Origin: Oscheius dolichura
Taxonomy: Eukaryota; Nematoda; Chromadorea; Rhabditida; Rhabditidae
Length of the DNA stretch: 64,000 nt
Direction: 5' to 3'
Assembly: GCA_932521035.1 (NCBI GenBank)
Contig: OW051494.1
Coordinates: 7,488,001-7,552,000, forward strand
How positions within the stretch are numbered: position 1 is the stretch's first letter; the number at the start of each line of letters is the position of its first letter. Position numbers and translations under genes: made by a program. Positions 35,443 to 47,170 of the stretch are shown piece by piece. A model generated the notes under the pieces. It searched no databases and was not told where the DNA came from. It saw only the letters and a program-made list of their open reading frames with translations.

Positions 35443-36250
35443 ATGGCCAACAATAACAATAACAAGCGTAGCCATCTTCCGAACGACAACGATGACAGAG
35501 AAACAACAAGCACAAGAAAATACGGAATATGTCGATGTCTCGGCCGTCTTGTACCGGTTGTAAAATTTGTTTCTCGAGAGAATGTATGCAGCAAAGTATT
35601 TCTTTTTGAATTTATAACACTAATGCATTTAGAAAGACCTGCCGACAAAGCTGCCATCCTGCAGTATACCCTCTAATTGTAATGGTAAGTTATTCTCGTC
35701 AATTTGTACATTACTTTTTAGAAGAGTTTCATGTTGATGACAAAAATAAGCGCACAGAGTGTTCTGAATGTTATTCTTCTGTAGAAGCATTCTTTGTTTC
35801 TCTTGAAGAACGATGGAAAGTTATTTATCTTTGCAAAGTAATTTCGCTTTTTTTTGCTTAGGTCTTCTTTACATATAAATATTCTCTTTTAGAATGAGGC
35901 ATGCTCCTGGGTATCGGATATCTTTGATGCAACTAGACTGCCCATATCTCAAAAGAAATTGGAAATTACAAACGAGAAGCTTTTTTGGTGTTGCTGCGAT
36001 TACAGAGCCGAGCAGTCGGAAGTATGTATTAACATGGATGGTATAGACGACACATTGTTTAAAGTAAACATTGAAAGAGTAAGTTTTCCATACATTTTAC
36101 TACTTGCTATTATAACCTAGTTTCCATTGCAAATTTTAGAGTCAAAGAATAACGGAAATACCATGCCCCTTTTTCGACTCCGAAGCTAGCAAAGACTTTA
36201 CTGAAGATTATCCATACATTACAGAATCTTCTTTGCTGCCAATAGATTAG
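35443..36250 (+). CDS. Unrecognised Cys-rich (possible zinc-binding) protein
   Basis: Five exons (35443-35595, 35633-35684, 35722-35837, 35893-36078, 36140-36250) with matching phases give about 200 residues. The N terminus is MANNNNNKRSHLPNDNDD. Cysteines occur in pairs: CRC, then C..C in PSCSIPSNC, TECSECYSS, LCKNEACSW and FWCCCDY. The rest is acidic, ending ITESSLLPID. The pattern suggests a metal-binding fold, perhaps nuclear, but I recognise no family. It starts about 370 bp from the alpha-SNAP start in divergent orientation. Confidence 0.7.
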
Positions 36251-36493
36251 TCTATGTTCTTTTGTTAATTTGTATGGATTGAATAATAATTTGGCTTGTC
36301 TGTTTAACTTTTCATATCGAGGAAGGTCTCTAAAGTCTTCTTCACCCAGTGTCGGACTATTTGAGAAAGTAGATTGCCTCTTTAGCTTCAAGAATAAATA
36401 ACATTCATCTAATAGGTAATATTTTTTCAACATCTCCGTTTTTTCAGCTGCCAACACATCCTGGAAAAGTTCGCAATTAGGAATTGCCTGCTT
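36110..36493 (-). CDS. Possible antisense exon overlapping the Cys-rich gene's 3' end
   Basis: After an acceptor-like TTATTTATAG the frame reads KQAIPNCELFQDVLAAEKTE, then LLDECYLFLKLKRQSTFSNS and PRYEKLNRQAKLLFNPYKL. It continues antisense through the last exon of the + strand gene to a stop at 36110. The part before 36250 looks genuinely coding, but I found no start exon or family. It could be a convergent gene whose true end is spliced, or chance. Confidence 0.3.
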   Translation of the reverse strand, partial: KQAIPNCELFQDVLAAEKTEMLKKYYLLDECYLFLKLKRQSTFSNSPTLGEEDFRDLPRYEKLNRQAKLLFNPYKLTKEHRLIYWQQRRFCNVWIIFSKVFASFGVEKGAWYFRYSLTLKFAMETRL

Positions 36494-36676
36494 CTATAAA
36501 TAATCTTCAATGTGCATTAGTTAGAGTCTTGTTCCGTCTACTGTACAACGGAATCATCGGCGTCTAGCTGACTCAGATAGGTCCGTGTCGTATGTACGCC
36601 CAGTCTTTGTTCTTTTCATCGTAGCTTCTATAAAAGTATGCGTAGTTTCTTTGTCTCCACCTTTTTGCCGGCAACT

Positions 36677-37201
36677 ATGCGTAGTATCGCCTACTTATTC
36701 CCGCTGATTCTTTTGGCTTGTGCCAAAAATAATTCCACAGATTTGGATAAGCTTGTACAGCGTATCACTGCCGAAAATGGCCCGGTTGGTTAATTTTCTA
36801 TCCTCTAAAAAAATTTTAGCTGTGGCATCGGATCCAAAGCCTTTACATGCAAAAGGCGCTAGCTGCAACCGCTCTTTCAACAAACCCTGCTGGAACAACT
36901 ACCCCCGCTCCCGCAACCATCGCCTCATCTTCCTCAACCACCACCGTCGCTACCACCACCACTCCTGAGGACTTCCGAGTACATCAAGAGCGTCTCAATC
37001 AGGCAGTGCTGGCCGACGCCAAGATTCAGGCCCTGATTGCTGACTGGATAGCTAACGGACTCACCGATATCTCATTTTACCAGCTCAACGGAGTCTGTTA
37101 CGTGAGTTTCGCCTTCGTCCAATTGAATCTCGGCCCCTTTTCAGTTCCACAACGCTAACAACTGGGAGCAGATTCTTCACACCGTCTCCTGCAATCTGTA
37201 A
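36677..37201 (+). CDS. Small secreted protein with Thr/Ser/Pro-rich linker
   Basis: Exons 36677-36784, 36820-37101 and 37145-37201, all phase 0, give 148 residues. The signal peptide is MRSIAYLFPLILLACA. A short helical segment is followed by a mucin-like stretch (TTTPAPATIASSSSTTTVAT) and a C-terminal domain (RVHQERLNQAVLADAKIQAL...) with two cysteines (GVCYFHN and TVSCNL). It is probably secreted and O-glycosylated. No family is recognised. Poly(A) signal AATAAA is at 37234-37239. Confidence 0.72.
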
Positions 37202-37716
37202 ACAAGCGAAAAAAAGCTCATATTTTCTAAATTAATAAATATTCTCATGGCTTGAAATAGACAAATTTTCGGAACTAGGAACTCTTCTTCTCGACGACGA
37301 CAGCAATTCAATTACCCTGAAAGTTTTGGTGTTCGGTTCGGCGGCGCCATTTCTGCCCGCTCAGCTGTTTGCTGTGGGGGAGTTCGCCCTTCTGTTGCAC
37401 CCCGTGTTCAGCTGGAATTGGGCAGATTTGTTTTATGAGGGGAGGCGAAACTTTTTCCTTCTCTGGGGTTTAATTTTGGAACATCAATGATCAATGGTGA
37501 TGATTCAGAGAACTGGAGGCAGAGAGCGCCAGGACGGCTGCCTCTGTTCCTCCCAAAATTATCCAAATTCTCAGAAATCCCCTTTTACTGTTTTTTTTAA
37601 AATTATTTGAAAAATTAGGCAATCAGCGACCTGGAAAATTGTGGTTTTCGACCCTCACGCGGTGTGTAACAGCCGCGGTTGCCAACTCTTTCAAAAGTGC
37701 ATCGATTCCAGAGTAC
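37202..37716. other. Intergenic region and promoter of the membrane-protein gene
   Basis: I see no coding exon. An acceptor-like CGATTCCAG ends just before the ATG at 37717 (AG then AGTACATG), so the gene is likely trans-spliced or has a 5' UTR intron. Confidence 0.45.
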
Positions 37717-39518
37717 ATGCGTTCCGGTCCCGCTGGGCAGCCTTACCCGCCGTCCCCCTTGAACGATCCCTACTCCCCCGGCCACTACCCGCCCGAATAT
37801 CAGCCCTTCCCCGTCCATGGCTTCCTAGAAGGCGATCCCATCCCCACCGGCCCGACAGAATACAATGTCGACACGAAGCTCTGCCTCTCCGTCGGCTTCT
37901 ACCTATTCATTGTTCAGCACATCGCCGTAGGTCACTTTCCCCTGTCTAATTAACAGATTCCTCAGAAATTCGGGGCGGTGGCTTCCTGGTTCACGGACAA
38001 CAGGCAGCATGAGAGCTCTGACTGGCGGTACCTCGGCCTCCTCCTGGCGGCATCCGTCTTCAATCTCTGGCTTCCTTTTCTTGTCAATCACAGAAACTAT
38101 ATGGTCGATTGGAATCTTTTTGGAGAGGAGACACTTGATTTCAGACCCATGTCCGGTATGAAAGGAGCCGGCTGATGAAGACGCCCTATCCCTACATGTT
38201 CTTCCTTGTGGGTTCATTTTGAACGAATTGGGGTTCAGGGATAGACCAGTCCAAATTCGATAGTAAGATGTGATAATCCAGAAAGTAGAAAAAAAGAGAC
38301 TGCCCCGAGCCACTCAGACCCGATCTCCCAAGACCTCCAAGAGAGATAACCACCCTGGCATGCGATGCCAGTACAGTAATCCCGACTCCTTTTGGGGAAT
38401 ATGTCTCTGGGATGAGATGAACATGAACTTGTCCATAGAAAATGAGAATATACCGTAATCCTTGCTCTGGGACTCAGTCGCCCCTCTACTTTGAAGGAGA
38501 CTGTTCCAACAGGCGCGCATCGTCCTGTCCTCCAGGCTCTTTTCCCAATAGTGAAGACTTCTGGATTGGTTGAAACTCCTTATTTGTGATCCTTATCGGA
38601 TGAAAATTACAATTTTGTACGGTTCTCGTACAGGCGTCTTTGATCCTCTCGGTAAAAGTATGGGAGGATGAAGGAGTGGAAGCTAGCTAACTAGCCTGGG
38701 GCGAGCCGACCAGGCTGGGAGGCTCTAGAGCTTTTGGAATCAAATCTTTCTCTATAAAAATGACATAAACTCATTCTAGGATGAGCTGATCCTAATTACA
38801 GTACCCACCATCGGAAAAGAACTGGGCCTCGTGGCCGATCTCCCCATCCTCATCTGTATGTCTCCTCTCCGACCAAGAATAATGGTTTACCGTTTTCAGG
38901 CAGTGTGGTGGCCGTCCTGAATTTTATTTGCTTCTACCTGGTCCTGAAACGAGAAGTGATCAATTACCAGGTGGGCGAGGAGCCCGTCCTCCCGGTGTAC
39001 GGTAGTTCAAGTACAGCCGCTGCAGCACAACTGCGCCTTTCCCCATTTGACGAATTCCCAGGAGGAGAGGACGGACGACCACCAGCTGAAGATCATCGAG
39101 TCGACTGCTTTTAAAGTGGTCATCCAGAATATTAGCTCGGAGGTTTGGAGTTTGATTATGAGGGGATATAACCAATTCCAGCCGATCAGAGGAGACTACA
39201 TCGTGGTGAGGAAGACGCGGGAGGAAAGAGTCACGCGGCGAAAGGCGCCCATCAAGAATAAATGCCAATTCTCATTTAAAATAGAATGGTGGCTGGATCC
39301 CGGAGCCACGATTACGGTAACTATTTATGCTTTTTTCTGGTCGAATCGCTTTCCAGCTGATCCCGGAGACCCATTCCCTGCCGGGAGCCATCCAGATCAA
39401 AGACTACCGGTCATTCGGCTACGCGAGGAAGGATCGCGTCGAGACCAGCATTTATAAGGACGTGGAGGACTGGAAGGAACATCTCTGTGTCCGGTTCATT
39501 CAGAATTACTCGAAATAA
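37717..39518 (+). CDS. Unrecognised multipass membrane protein
   Basis: Exons 37717-37926, 37957-38155, 38802-38855, 38900-38970, 39062-about 39318 and about 39357-39518 join with matching phases. The N terminus is Pro/Tyr-rich and cytoplasmic-like (PAGQPYPPSPLNDPYSPG). Hydrophobic segments are TKLCLSVGFYLFIVQHIAIP, YLGLLLAASVFNLWLPFLV and LVADLPILICSVVAVLNFIC. A soluble C-terminal domain follows (FKVVIQNISSEVWSLIMRG... ending RFIQNYSK). If the intron at 38971-39061 is retained, translation ends at 39114 instead. The intron at 38156-38801 is by far the largest. The stop TAA (39516-39518) is embedded in AATAAA (39514-39519). I recognise no family. Confidence 0.65.
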
Positions 39519-39579
39519 AGGTGTCTGCCCTGAATCAGTATACTCCACGGGAGAGGAGGGGGCACCCGTCGTCCTCCTG

Positions 39580-40464
39580 ATGGCTTTTGACGTGGCCAGG
39601 GGCGGTGCCGTGCAGCACGGGCTTCCACAGAGGAAAAATAATCAGAGCTCTTATTTTGTTGTCCGTAGCAACCACCTGCAGTCCCCCGACCCATATCTCA
39701 TGGCCGCCACCCGTTGCGCCAACCCCGAAGACTTCAGCCGCCCCTGGCAATCCTCCGACTCCATCCTCATCCCTTCCGATTCCAAGGAGAGGAAGCTACA
39801 CGTCTCCAAGGCCGTTCTGTCAGCCTTTTCCTCCTATTTTCACAGCATGTACTTTGGAAAGTTCCCTGAGGCCGAAAAGAGGGAGATAGACGTGGACTGC
39901 CAGCATGAAACCCTCCTGGAAATCCTGAAAGTCATCCACAGCGTTGACAGGAAGTGTGAGTGTTCGTATAGCCTTTCCCGGATTGCCAGTTTCGATTGAT
40001 TGAACCAATCCAGCGCCTCATTGGCTCAGTGGCAGAGCGTCTGTCTAGTAAACAGAAGGTCGCTGGTTCGATTCCAGCATGAGGCAGAAAAACTCCTTTT
40101 GCCATAATTTTTATTTGGATTATTTACAGACGGCGTGAATGGCCATCAATCGTACACTATTGACATGCTCATCAAACTTTACAAGGCAGCCCAGCTGTTT
40201 AATATGCCCGTAATTGAGGAACTCTACAAGCAGCAGTTCAACGAGGCCACCCCCAAGGCGCAGTTCGAGCTCGTCGTCAGGCTGAAGTTGCCCGATCCGG
40301 ACCGAACGGCCGTCTTCCAGAACATGCCCTATGGTGATTTCAAGGAGATCGTCGCCATGAAGAAGTTCCCGTTCCACCTGTCCCTCGAGGAGTACGCCAT
40401 CATCTTGGCCAAGCAGACGGCCTGCGTCAATTGCGAGAAGAAAAAGAAAGGGTGGTTTAATTAG
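39580..40464 (+). CDS. BTB/POZ-domain protein
   Basis: Exon 1 ends at 39955 and exon 2 is 40130-40464 (phase 1). The BTB core reads DSILIPSDSKERKLHVSKAV then LSAFSSYFHSMYFGKFPEAE, with DMLIKLYKAAQLFNMPVIEE after the intron. The C-terminal part is short and ends CVNCEKKKKGWFN. Starts at 39580 (MAFDVARGG) and 39700 (MAATRCANPEDF) are both in frame; the BTB domain begins after the second. Nematode BTB proteins commonly act as CUL-3 adaptors. No MATH domain is seen upstream. The intron carries a tRNA-Thr gene. Confidence 0.85.
40015..40086 (+). tRNA. tRNA-Thr (AGU), inside an intron of the BTB gene
   Basis: The acceptor stem GCCTCAT pairs with ATGAGGC, with discriminator A. The D arm is GCTC/GAGC, the anticodon stem-loop is TCTGT-CTAGTAA-ACAGA (anticodon AGT) and the T arm has GGTTCGATTCC. 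It is 72 nt, without intron, on the sense strand of the host gene. It is identical to the copy at 43196-43267. Confidence 0.96.
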
Positions 40465-42208
40465 GACGAGAATAAAGCGTCTTCCTCTCTTCCAATCGGT
40501 GTTTACAATCAGAGACGAACGAAATGACCACGGTTCCCCGGGGAAGAGACAATAGAGGAGCGACTACTAGCGGTTTTTTACCCGCTGCAGTGTGTTTTAA
40601 ACAGCCGATGGCCTGAGAAAGTCACCATTTTGAGACACTTCCGCCTCGTCATCGAATTTTCTCTCTCCCAGGTCAAAAAGACCGTAAAAGCTCGATTTCT
40701 TTTCATTCCTTTGAAGGTGATTTCACCATGGGGAGTGACTTCCTTCCTGTCTGGAGTGACCTTGGCCACGGTGACCTCTTGGTCACTTTTGGTCCAGCAG
40801 GCCATCCTCCTCCATTCTTCCACAGTCCATTCTCAAACTCCTCCGTTTTGCTCCTGTTGTGGTCACTTTCTATCTGCCGGTGTCTGCCAAGGTATGACCG
40901 TTATCCGGTACCCTGGTGGGAGACGGCCAAGCCCCAGAGGAAGTACTGGCCCCTTTCACAAGTGATTTCCCCTCTATTTTTTGGGTGGTGTAGAAAACTT
41001 GTTAGTCGATAAGTAACAAACAAGTAAATACGTAAGGAGTTGTGGCCGAGTGTAAACGAGATGATCCTTGAACAGCGTCGTCTTCGAGGGACGAGGGCCA
41101 TTTGCCGCGGTGGCCACCGCTTTCCTACCATTTATCTTTTACAATCTCTATTCTCTACCTATTTTTCACCTTGTAATGTCAAACAAAGAGATCTTAAATC
41201 TCCCCCATGGCCACTATCTTGCCCCCGCCGGCCGCCTCTCTCCTTCCAGTAACTGAACTTTCCCGGCCAGGGAGATCGCGTGTGACAGGGCTCCTAATGT
41301 CTCCTGTGTTCCCGGTGATTAATTACCCTTTGTAAGTCGTCTGCAAACTGGCTGACCCCGTCCCCTCTGTCTGCCCTACTTACAGCCATCCAGACATCCG
41401 TGAGCCCGTTCCGTTCCCTCTGCCACTTCCGTCCCCCCGTTCCCTTGTCTCCGACGACGACGACGAATAGGAACATTTTACAACTTCTCCCGTTTTCCAC
41501 CCACAATTGTCACTACTCGATACAGCAAGAGGAAGCCGGTTTTATTGTGGTCTATTAGGAAATGGGAAGCAAAAAAAGGGGAGAGAGAAAGCGAGACGAA
41601 GGACAGCCGCGGCTACTACTCGCAGTCGCCGCTCTCGAATGCCAGAAGGGCATGGGTCCAAGCACTCGATCATTTTCTCTTATCCTTTTTATTCTAGCTA
41701 TTCTCTTTCATATCTAGTCGCTTTTCTCTCCATATACGCCCTTGTCCACCAGTTTCCTCCTCCTCCCATGTCCCAGCAAGAATGAACGAGGAAGGCTCCT
41801 GGACACTTGAGCCGCCTTTCAAACTGCCCGCCCATCCTTTTCTCTTGGCCATTAGCCACTTGGCCAGTCAAAATGTCGGTCGTCTGCAAATTTGACTTTT
41901 CAAAAAGAAAAACTGCGGTCAACATGTCAAGGAACTGAAGTGGTCAATAGCCTAATCAGATTCGAAGTGCCCGGCAGACGACACGTGGCAGGGCTAGGAT
42001 CCCTTACCCCCAGTGCTACCTCGTCCACTCCATCGTGTGGCTATGGCCCCTGAACCTTGGTCTCTGCTGATCACGACAACAGAACAGGACCGGTGGCAGT
42101 CTGTATTTGGTAGAATTGTATGTTTAGACAGAAACAGAAAGCCCTACTTCTTCTTTGTCTCTCGTCCACCCGTCCTCCTCTCCCAATTTGTTCTATTTCA
42201 GCATAGCA
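40465..42208. other. Intergenic region without a supported gene
   Basis: Open frames on both strands (for example 40630-40965) have no domains or splice chain. A C/T-rich tract lies at 41160-41500. GTTCTATTTCAG at about 42190-42201 is the acceptor before the EF-hand gene's ATG. Confidence 0.5.
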
Positions 42209-43848
42209 ATGAAATATCTCGCCGCCGTGCTTTCCACCCTCTCCCTCGTTTCTGCCCGATTAGAAGTGTTGAGTCCCCTGGATCCAGGTACTCCTGCCCC
42301 ACTAGTCCCCCAAAGTATCCTCCCCTTCCAGCATCTGACGCCCCTGAAGGCTGGCTTCAAGTCTGCTGCCAGGACAACGACAGAAACGACGACGGGGCCA
42401 TCTCGTTCCGGGAGTTCACCCCATTCGTTTTGGAAATTTTGGATCTTGATAGGAAAAGTACCGTCTCCCTCGTTTGTCTCCATTCTCCCTCTTCTTTCAG
42501 CCCTGGGTGAGATCTTCCTAGCCGGCGACTTGGACAGGAACAGCGACCTGGATGGGAACGAGTGCCCCATTATCCGGTCCCAGATCAGGGACAAGATGAG
42601 GAGGAAGGTCCAAGATGCTCTAGCCGTTAGTTTCCTCCCATCTTTCTATCATTACCGTAATCCAGACTTTCGATTCTGACAAGGATGGCCGTTTGTCGAA
42701 GGAGGAAGTCCAGAGGCTGGCTTTTAAGCAATTCCGACTGATGGCCCCTGAGGCCGACCAAGTCTTCTTCGAACTCCATGGGGTAGAATTGAAATCTCCG
42801 AATAAAAGAGATCCTTTCCAGGCAATTTCCGGTGACAACGTGACCAAACTTCTTCTGGAACTCCGCGGGCGGCAGATTCAAAAATCCGGAGGAAAGCTAG
42901 TCGTACGTAATTAGAGTGCAATCCGACTAATCCTCTCTTCCCACTAATAACGAGTTGTGTGTGTCTAAAATGAAGATATTTTGTCTGTGTTTGCTGTGAT
43001 GGGAATGGTTATGGAAAAGATTACCGTAAACAGATCAAAACTCAAGAAGTGGGATGACAATTCGGACGGGAGGATCAGCTATGAAGAGCTGAAGAGAGGA
43101 GTAGACGGCTCCGTCGCCCCGAAGACGCTGAAACAAGTCTTCAAACGGGCAGATCTGGATAGGGTGAGCCAAAACAATGACAAAAAGAGTTTTCCTGCCT
43201 CATGCTGGAATCGAACCAGCGACCTTCTGTTTACTAGACAGACGCTCTGCCACTGAGCCAATGAGGCGATGTGATAGACCGATTAGGTAGCGAAATTGCA
43301 GATTGAATAATCGAAATCAGCTAATCAAACAGACTTTTGGCTAGGGCAGACGGGATTTTTGGGATCGGGGGACTGAAAACTGAGCAGTGTTTTAGGACCT
43401 GTATCTGTCCAAAGACGAATACCTCACTCTCCGGGGTGGATTAGAGCGAGGCCGGGTGGACACGGCTCCTCTCCGGCCGAAGAGATCAGATGGTAAGGGT
43501 CCGTCCCTCGAATTACTCTTTCTCTTGATGGTTTTAGATATGAAGAATTCGGACTACGAAGAAAAGACTCTACAGCATGCCCGGTCCTCCAGGAGTATCC
43601 TCTCTGAAGACTGGGACTACCCGGGGGAGGTCGGCCATCGAATAGTCCCAAGAGACGCGGCAGAGACAGCTCCTCCTCCTGTCGAAGTCGGCCACGTGAA
43701 GATCAGCGACTCGGGAGAGATTGACAAGGAGTTCGCCGCCCTGATCAGCGCGAGGACAATGCTGGGAGGAGGACGGCCACCAGCTGAACTGGAGGTGGCC
43801 ACTGTCAAATACGATGATCCCGATTTTCAACGGTGGCGGTCAATTTGA
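42209..43848 (+). CDS. Secreted multi-EF-hand calcium-binding protein
   Basis: The signal peptide is MKYLAAVLSTLSLVSA. EF-hand loops occur in order: DNDRNDDGAISF, GDLDRNSDLDGNE, DSDKDGRLSKEE, DDNSDGRISYEE and a fifth around ADLDR/DLYLSKDEYL, the last split by the intron that contains a tRNA. The C-terminal tail is basic then mixed, ending DDPDFQRWRSI. The 39-nt intron after CTCCATGGG (about 42783-42821) is in frame if retained. The gene probably binds Ca2+ in the secretory pathway or outside the cell; no calumenin-type retention signal is seen. Its last exon has been copied at least twice into the lectin array downstream. It converges with lectin A, stop codons 34 bp apart. Confidence 0.85.
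43196..43267 (-). tRNA. tRNA-Thr (AGU), inside an intron of the EF-hand gene, antisense to it
   Basis: The 72-nt gene is identical in sequence to the tRNA at 40015-40086 but on the - strand. The 3' trailer is also similar (GGAAAACTCTTTTTGTCAT here, GAAAAACTCCTTTTGCCAT there), so the two copies come from one duplication with inversion that included flanking DNA. Confidence 0.96.
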
Positions 43849-43882
43849 GACATAAAAAAGAGAAACTTTTATTCTTTTCACT

Positions 43883-46729
43883 TCACACGGCCGTAAATGT
43901 ATCGATGCAGCCGGTTGAATTTTATGGTACAGCACTAAAATAGGCACTCCATCCGGCAATAGTCGGGCCTCCTTGATTGAATGTGTAAGTCATCGTAAGA
44001 TACTGTTGAGAGGACTGGTAGGCCATCCGCGAAGCGCTCAGTGATCTGCATCTGTATTTTGAATATGAGGATATACCCCTACCCATAGGCCAAAGCAACC
44101 GTGGCGTTGGTGGGATATCCATTTAGTACGATTATGAAATGCGGATCAGGCATTTGAAGAAAAGTTAAGTTTGCCGTTATCCTAAACCATCGGCTTCAAA
44201 TGAGAATTTTAAAAGAAAACTTGCGCTTTATTTGGACTGCCAGAAGAATAAAGGGTATACCATCTGCCGTAATTGTTCGACAAATAGTGACTATCTGTAA
44301 TGCAGGCTAGGCGATGTTGTAACGACTGTGTCAATGCCAATTTGGATTATACACGCAAATGTTCCTTCTCATACTACAATTTTTACCAAAAACTCATGTA
44401 TAAAACAACATCCCTTTCCATTGAAAACGGATTATACCTGTTCGAGGGACAACAAGGCCTTCACTTCCTTCGCTGATGTAATATCCCGTAGCCACGGGAT
44501 TCAATACCGCAGGGGAATCTGTACTGATTTATAATCTGCATAAGTAACGATCACCTGCAGCTGTTAATACAAACATTTCATAGCTGAGTCCGGAGCTGGC
44601 CGATGTAACAACCGTCACATAATTGGCAACGGTTGTACAGAGAGCAAGGCTCACCACAAAAATGTTGGCTACTTTTGAAGCCAAGCTAAACGTGTGAATA
44701 TATCCGTCGGATTTGTAGCTTTACAATCCGATTTGGTTCTGGGAACTGACGGGCCCGTCATAGATGGCGATCGAGTCGCCCGGCTGGACATTCGCAGAAC
44801 TGAACTTGATACATGTTCTACCCGTGGCCGCTCCCATTCGAAGGAGATACACACAATTCTGAGGGAAATGGGGTCCGGAGATCTGTGTTAATCGTGTTCG
44901 TAGATGGATGGCTACTTACGGTAGACGGGGTAGTATTGAAAAGACCGCCGCAATGATTATCCCCGGTCGAATGGCCACCTGAAAACAAAGAGACGGTGCC
45001 AAACAAAAGCTTTTGATTGCCTCAAGGCGGGCCTTCCCTTGGGAGGATAAGGAAGATAAAATACAAATGCCCCCTACCGTATTTCAATCTCCAGTGATAT
45101 CTCAAGCTGTTGGCAGTATTGTCGGTTGTCGTGTCGTACGTAATCTTCAGAAAATTACTAGCAGCAAAGTAAACAATCCCGTTGGTAGTACTACTGCTAT
45201 CAATTCTGAACAGAGGCTACTTGGCCAGTATCCCCCTTCTCTACGTGACGAAAGGGGCCGTGTCTGCGGGTGAATTATACGCCTTGATGGTACTGTTCCT
45301 ATCTAGAGCCAGTTCCTGGATTGTAAAGGTCACGAGCATTCCTGGATCTTGTGTTATGATGTACTGACAATGGCCAGGCTCGCCACCTACCGGATAGCCA
45401 GGAGATAATATCTTAAATTTCATGAATAGGTCAATAAAGGGGCAGACCCCTCGCCGTCTCCCGAAAGATACTGTGTTTCCGTACACTGAGGCGGCGATTG
45501 AGTTGCGCATGTTAAATCTGGGCCGGATACTTTGAATATAACGAATCTCCGATCACCTGTCTTACAGACGGCTACCGTATCCTCGCTACAGTCGCCGCTC
45601 ATCCACTGTTCCCGTCGAACGACGTCGCCGTCTGCCGTGGCCATAAACACACAAGTTCCGAGGCCAAGATCCGTGAATCCGAATTTATCGAAATTCATCT
45701 GTGTGCCGTCGTCCCATTGATACGAGCCATTGGAATAAGTCAAGCCAATGTACGTGTAGAGGTTCTTCGTACTGTTACTGACGGCTATATCACGGACGTA
45801 GCTGTTCTCCTAGAAAAATATGTAGAAGTTCGACTTTCTGGACTCCCTCCAGTCGACCATAAGGCAGCTAGGGAAGGTCAAGGTTCATGGCCACTGGCCT
45901 CTTCGACCTGGCTCTAGCTTTGCTTTGGAAATAAAGGGTCGAATAACCTACCCCGTCGTTATGAATGGAAGCAATGTTTCCACAGTTAGCCGAGCACGTG
46001 CTAGCCACTGTGCCGTAGCCAATGGCATTCAGAGGATAGTAGCAGTGGCCACGGAAATAATAGGATGGAGAAGGGCACTGAGGTACTGAACATGATTTTA
46101 AGGACGAGCCAAACCACTGACCATAGACTCCTGGACTAGTCTGACAGACGTAAGCTGCTAGGAAGCTTGTACAGTTGATGCTGTACCACATTCCCCACAT
46201 CGGGTCCATGGCGACGCATGCTCCCACCGCCGCATTTGGTTGCCCTATACTGTTGTTCATGGTAACGGCCAGCGCGTACCAGAATAGAAATTCGAGTAGG
46301 AGCTGTTGGTAATCGAAATTCCATTGTCCCATAGGCAAGACGTCTTCTCGGAAGAGGCACAGGTCAGTCCAAGCCACATGGCACTGCTCCCTCCGGCGAG
46401 GCTGGCCACGTTGGCATTCTCCTAGAACCTTTTCTTCTTTCACTTCCACTCCCTTGTTACAAATGCGTTGCCCACTGTCGACATGTAAGCATTGTCGGAA
46501 GCACACGAAGCGTAGGCCTTGTGTTGAGGAGAGGGATCATGTTTCTGCAAACGACAGTTAGGAGGGCAGGGCCAGCCTACCGCCGATTGGCAGACTCCAT
46601 TTCCTTTGTCGGTATACCCAGCAGTGCAGTTTGTGGCAACAACATCTAGGGAGGGAATGTGCTTTAAAGAAGAGGTGGAGTACCTCCGATTAGGAGGAGG
46701 AAAAGAAGCAAGGAGAGCAGGCGACGCAT
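43883..46729 (-). CDS. Secreted CTLD-CUB lectin A
   Basis: The signal peptide is MRRLLSLLLFLLLIG. CTLD1 begins NCTAGYTDKGNGVCQSA and includes WLGLTC, LWDNGI and GACVAMD, ending CQTSPGVY. CTLD2 begins CPSPSYYFRGHCYYPLNAIG and includes YIGLTYSNGSYQWDDG and QWMSGDC, ending TVAVCKTG. CUB1 begins LSPGYPVGGEPGHCQYI, and CUB2 contains NCVYLLRMGAATGRTC and DGPVSSQNQIGL; the chain ends TFTAV. All introns are about 35-60 nt. I estimate about 700 residues. QWDDG-type motifs suggest that CTLD2 keeps part of the ligand site, but canonical EPN/QPD is absent. Poly(A) signal AATAAA lies at 43868-43873 on the - strand. Confidence 0.88.
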
Positions 46730-46764
46730 GGAAGACAGCAACAAACCGGAAGCTATCTCTTGGA

Positions 46765-46771
46765 AGATAAG
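46765..46771 (-). promoter_or_regulatory. GATA-factor site upstream of lectin A
   Basis: AGATAAG on the + strand (CTTATCT on the gene strand), 36 bp before the ATG at 46729. A longer block, GAAGATAAGCAAATTA, is shared with lectins B and C. Confidence 0.55.
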
Positions 46772-46917
46772 CAAATTACTAGTCTCTGTTTGGAAAATAG
46801 GGAACAGTCAATGGCTGTAAATGCCTCCTGTTATCAGAAAAGAAGAAGAAATCCACACTCGTGTGGCTGAAAGAGCACCATTGATAAACAGAACAACGGC
46901 TCTGTCACGTCGTCTTT

Positions 46918-47143
46918 CAAGGGGAATCGACAGAGATCATCGAGTAGTCCCAAGAGAAGCGGCAGAGAGAACCTTCTCCTCCCGCGGAAGTCGGCCACGT
47001 GAAGATCAGCGACACGGGAGAGATTGACAAGGAGTTCGCCGCCCTGATCAGCGCGAGGACAATGCTGGGAGGAGGACGGCTACCAGGAGGTGGCCACTGT
47101 TAAATATGACAACCCTGACTTCCAGAGGTGGCGGTCGAATTGA
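46918..47143 (+). pseudogene. Duplicated last exon of the EF-hand gene (copy 1)
   Basis: Aligns with 43622-43848. A long block from GTCGGCCACGTGAAGATCAG through GACAATGCTGGGAGGAGGAC is almost identical. The copy lost CTGAACT and its surroundings (ACCAGGAGGTGGCC) and has further small indels upstream, and there is no signal or EF-hand. The end GGTGGCGGTCGAATTGA still resembles the parent's stop. It lies between lectins A and B. Confidence 0.9.
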
Positions 47144-47170
47144 AACATAAATCTTTATTTCTTGTCCTTG

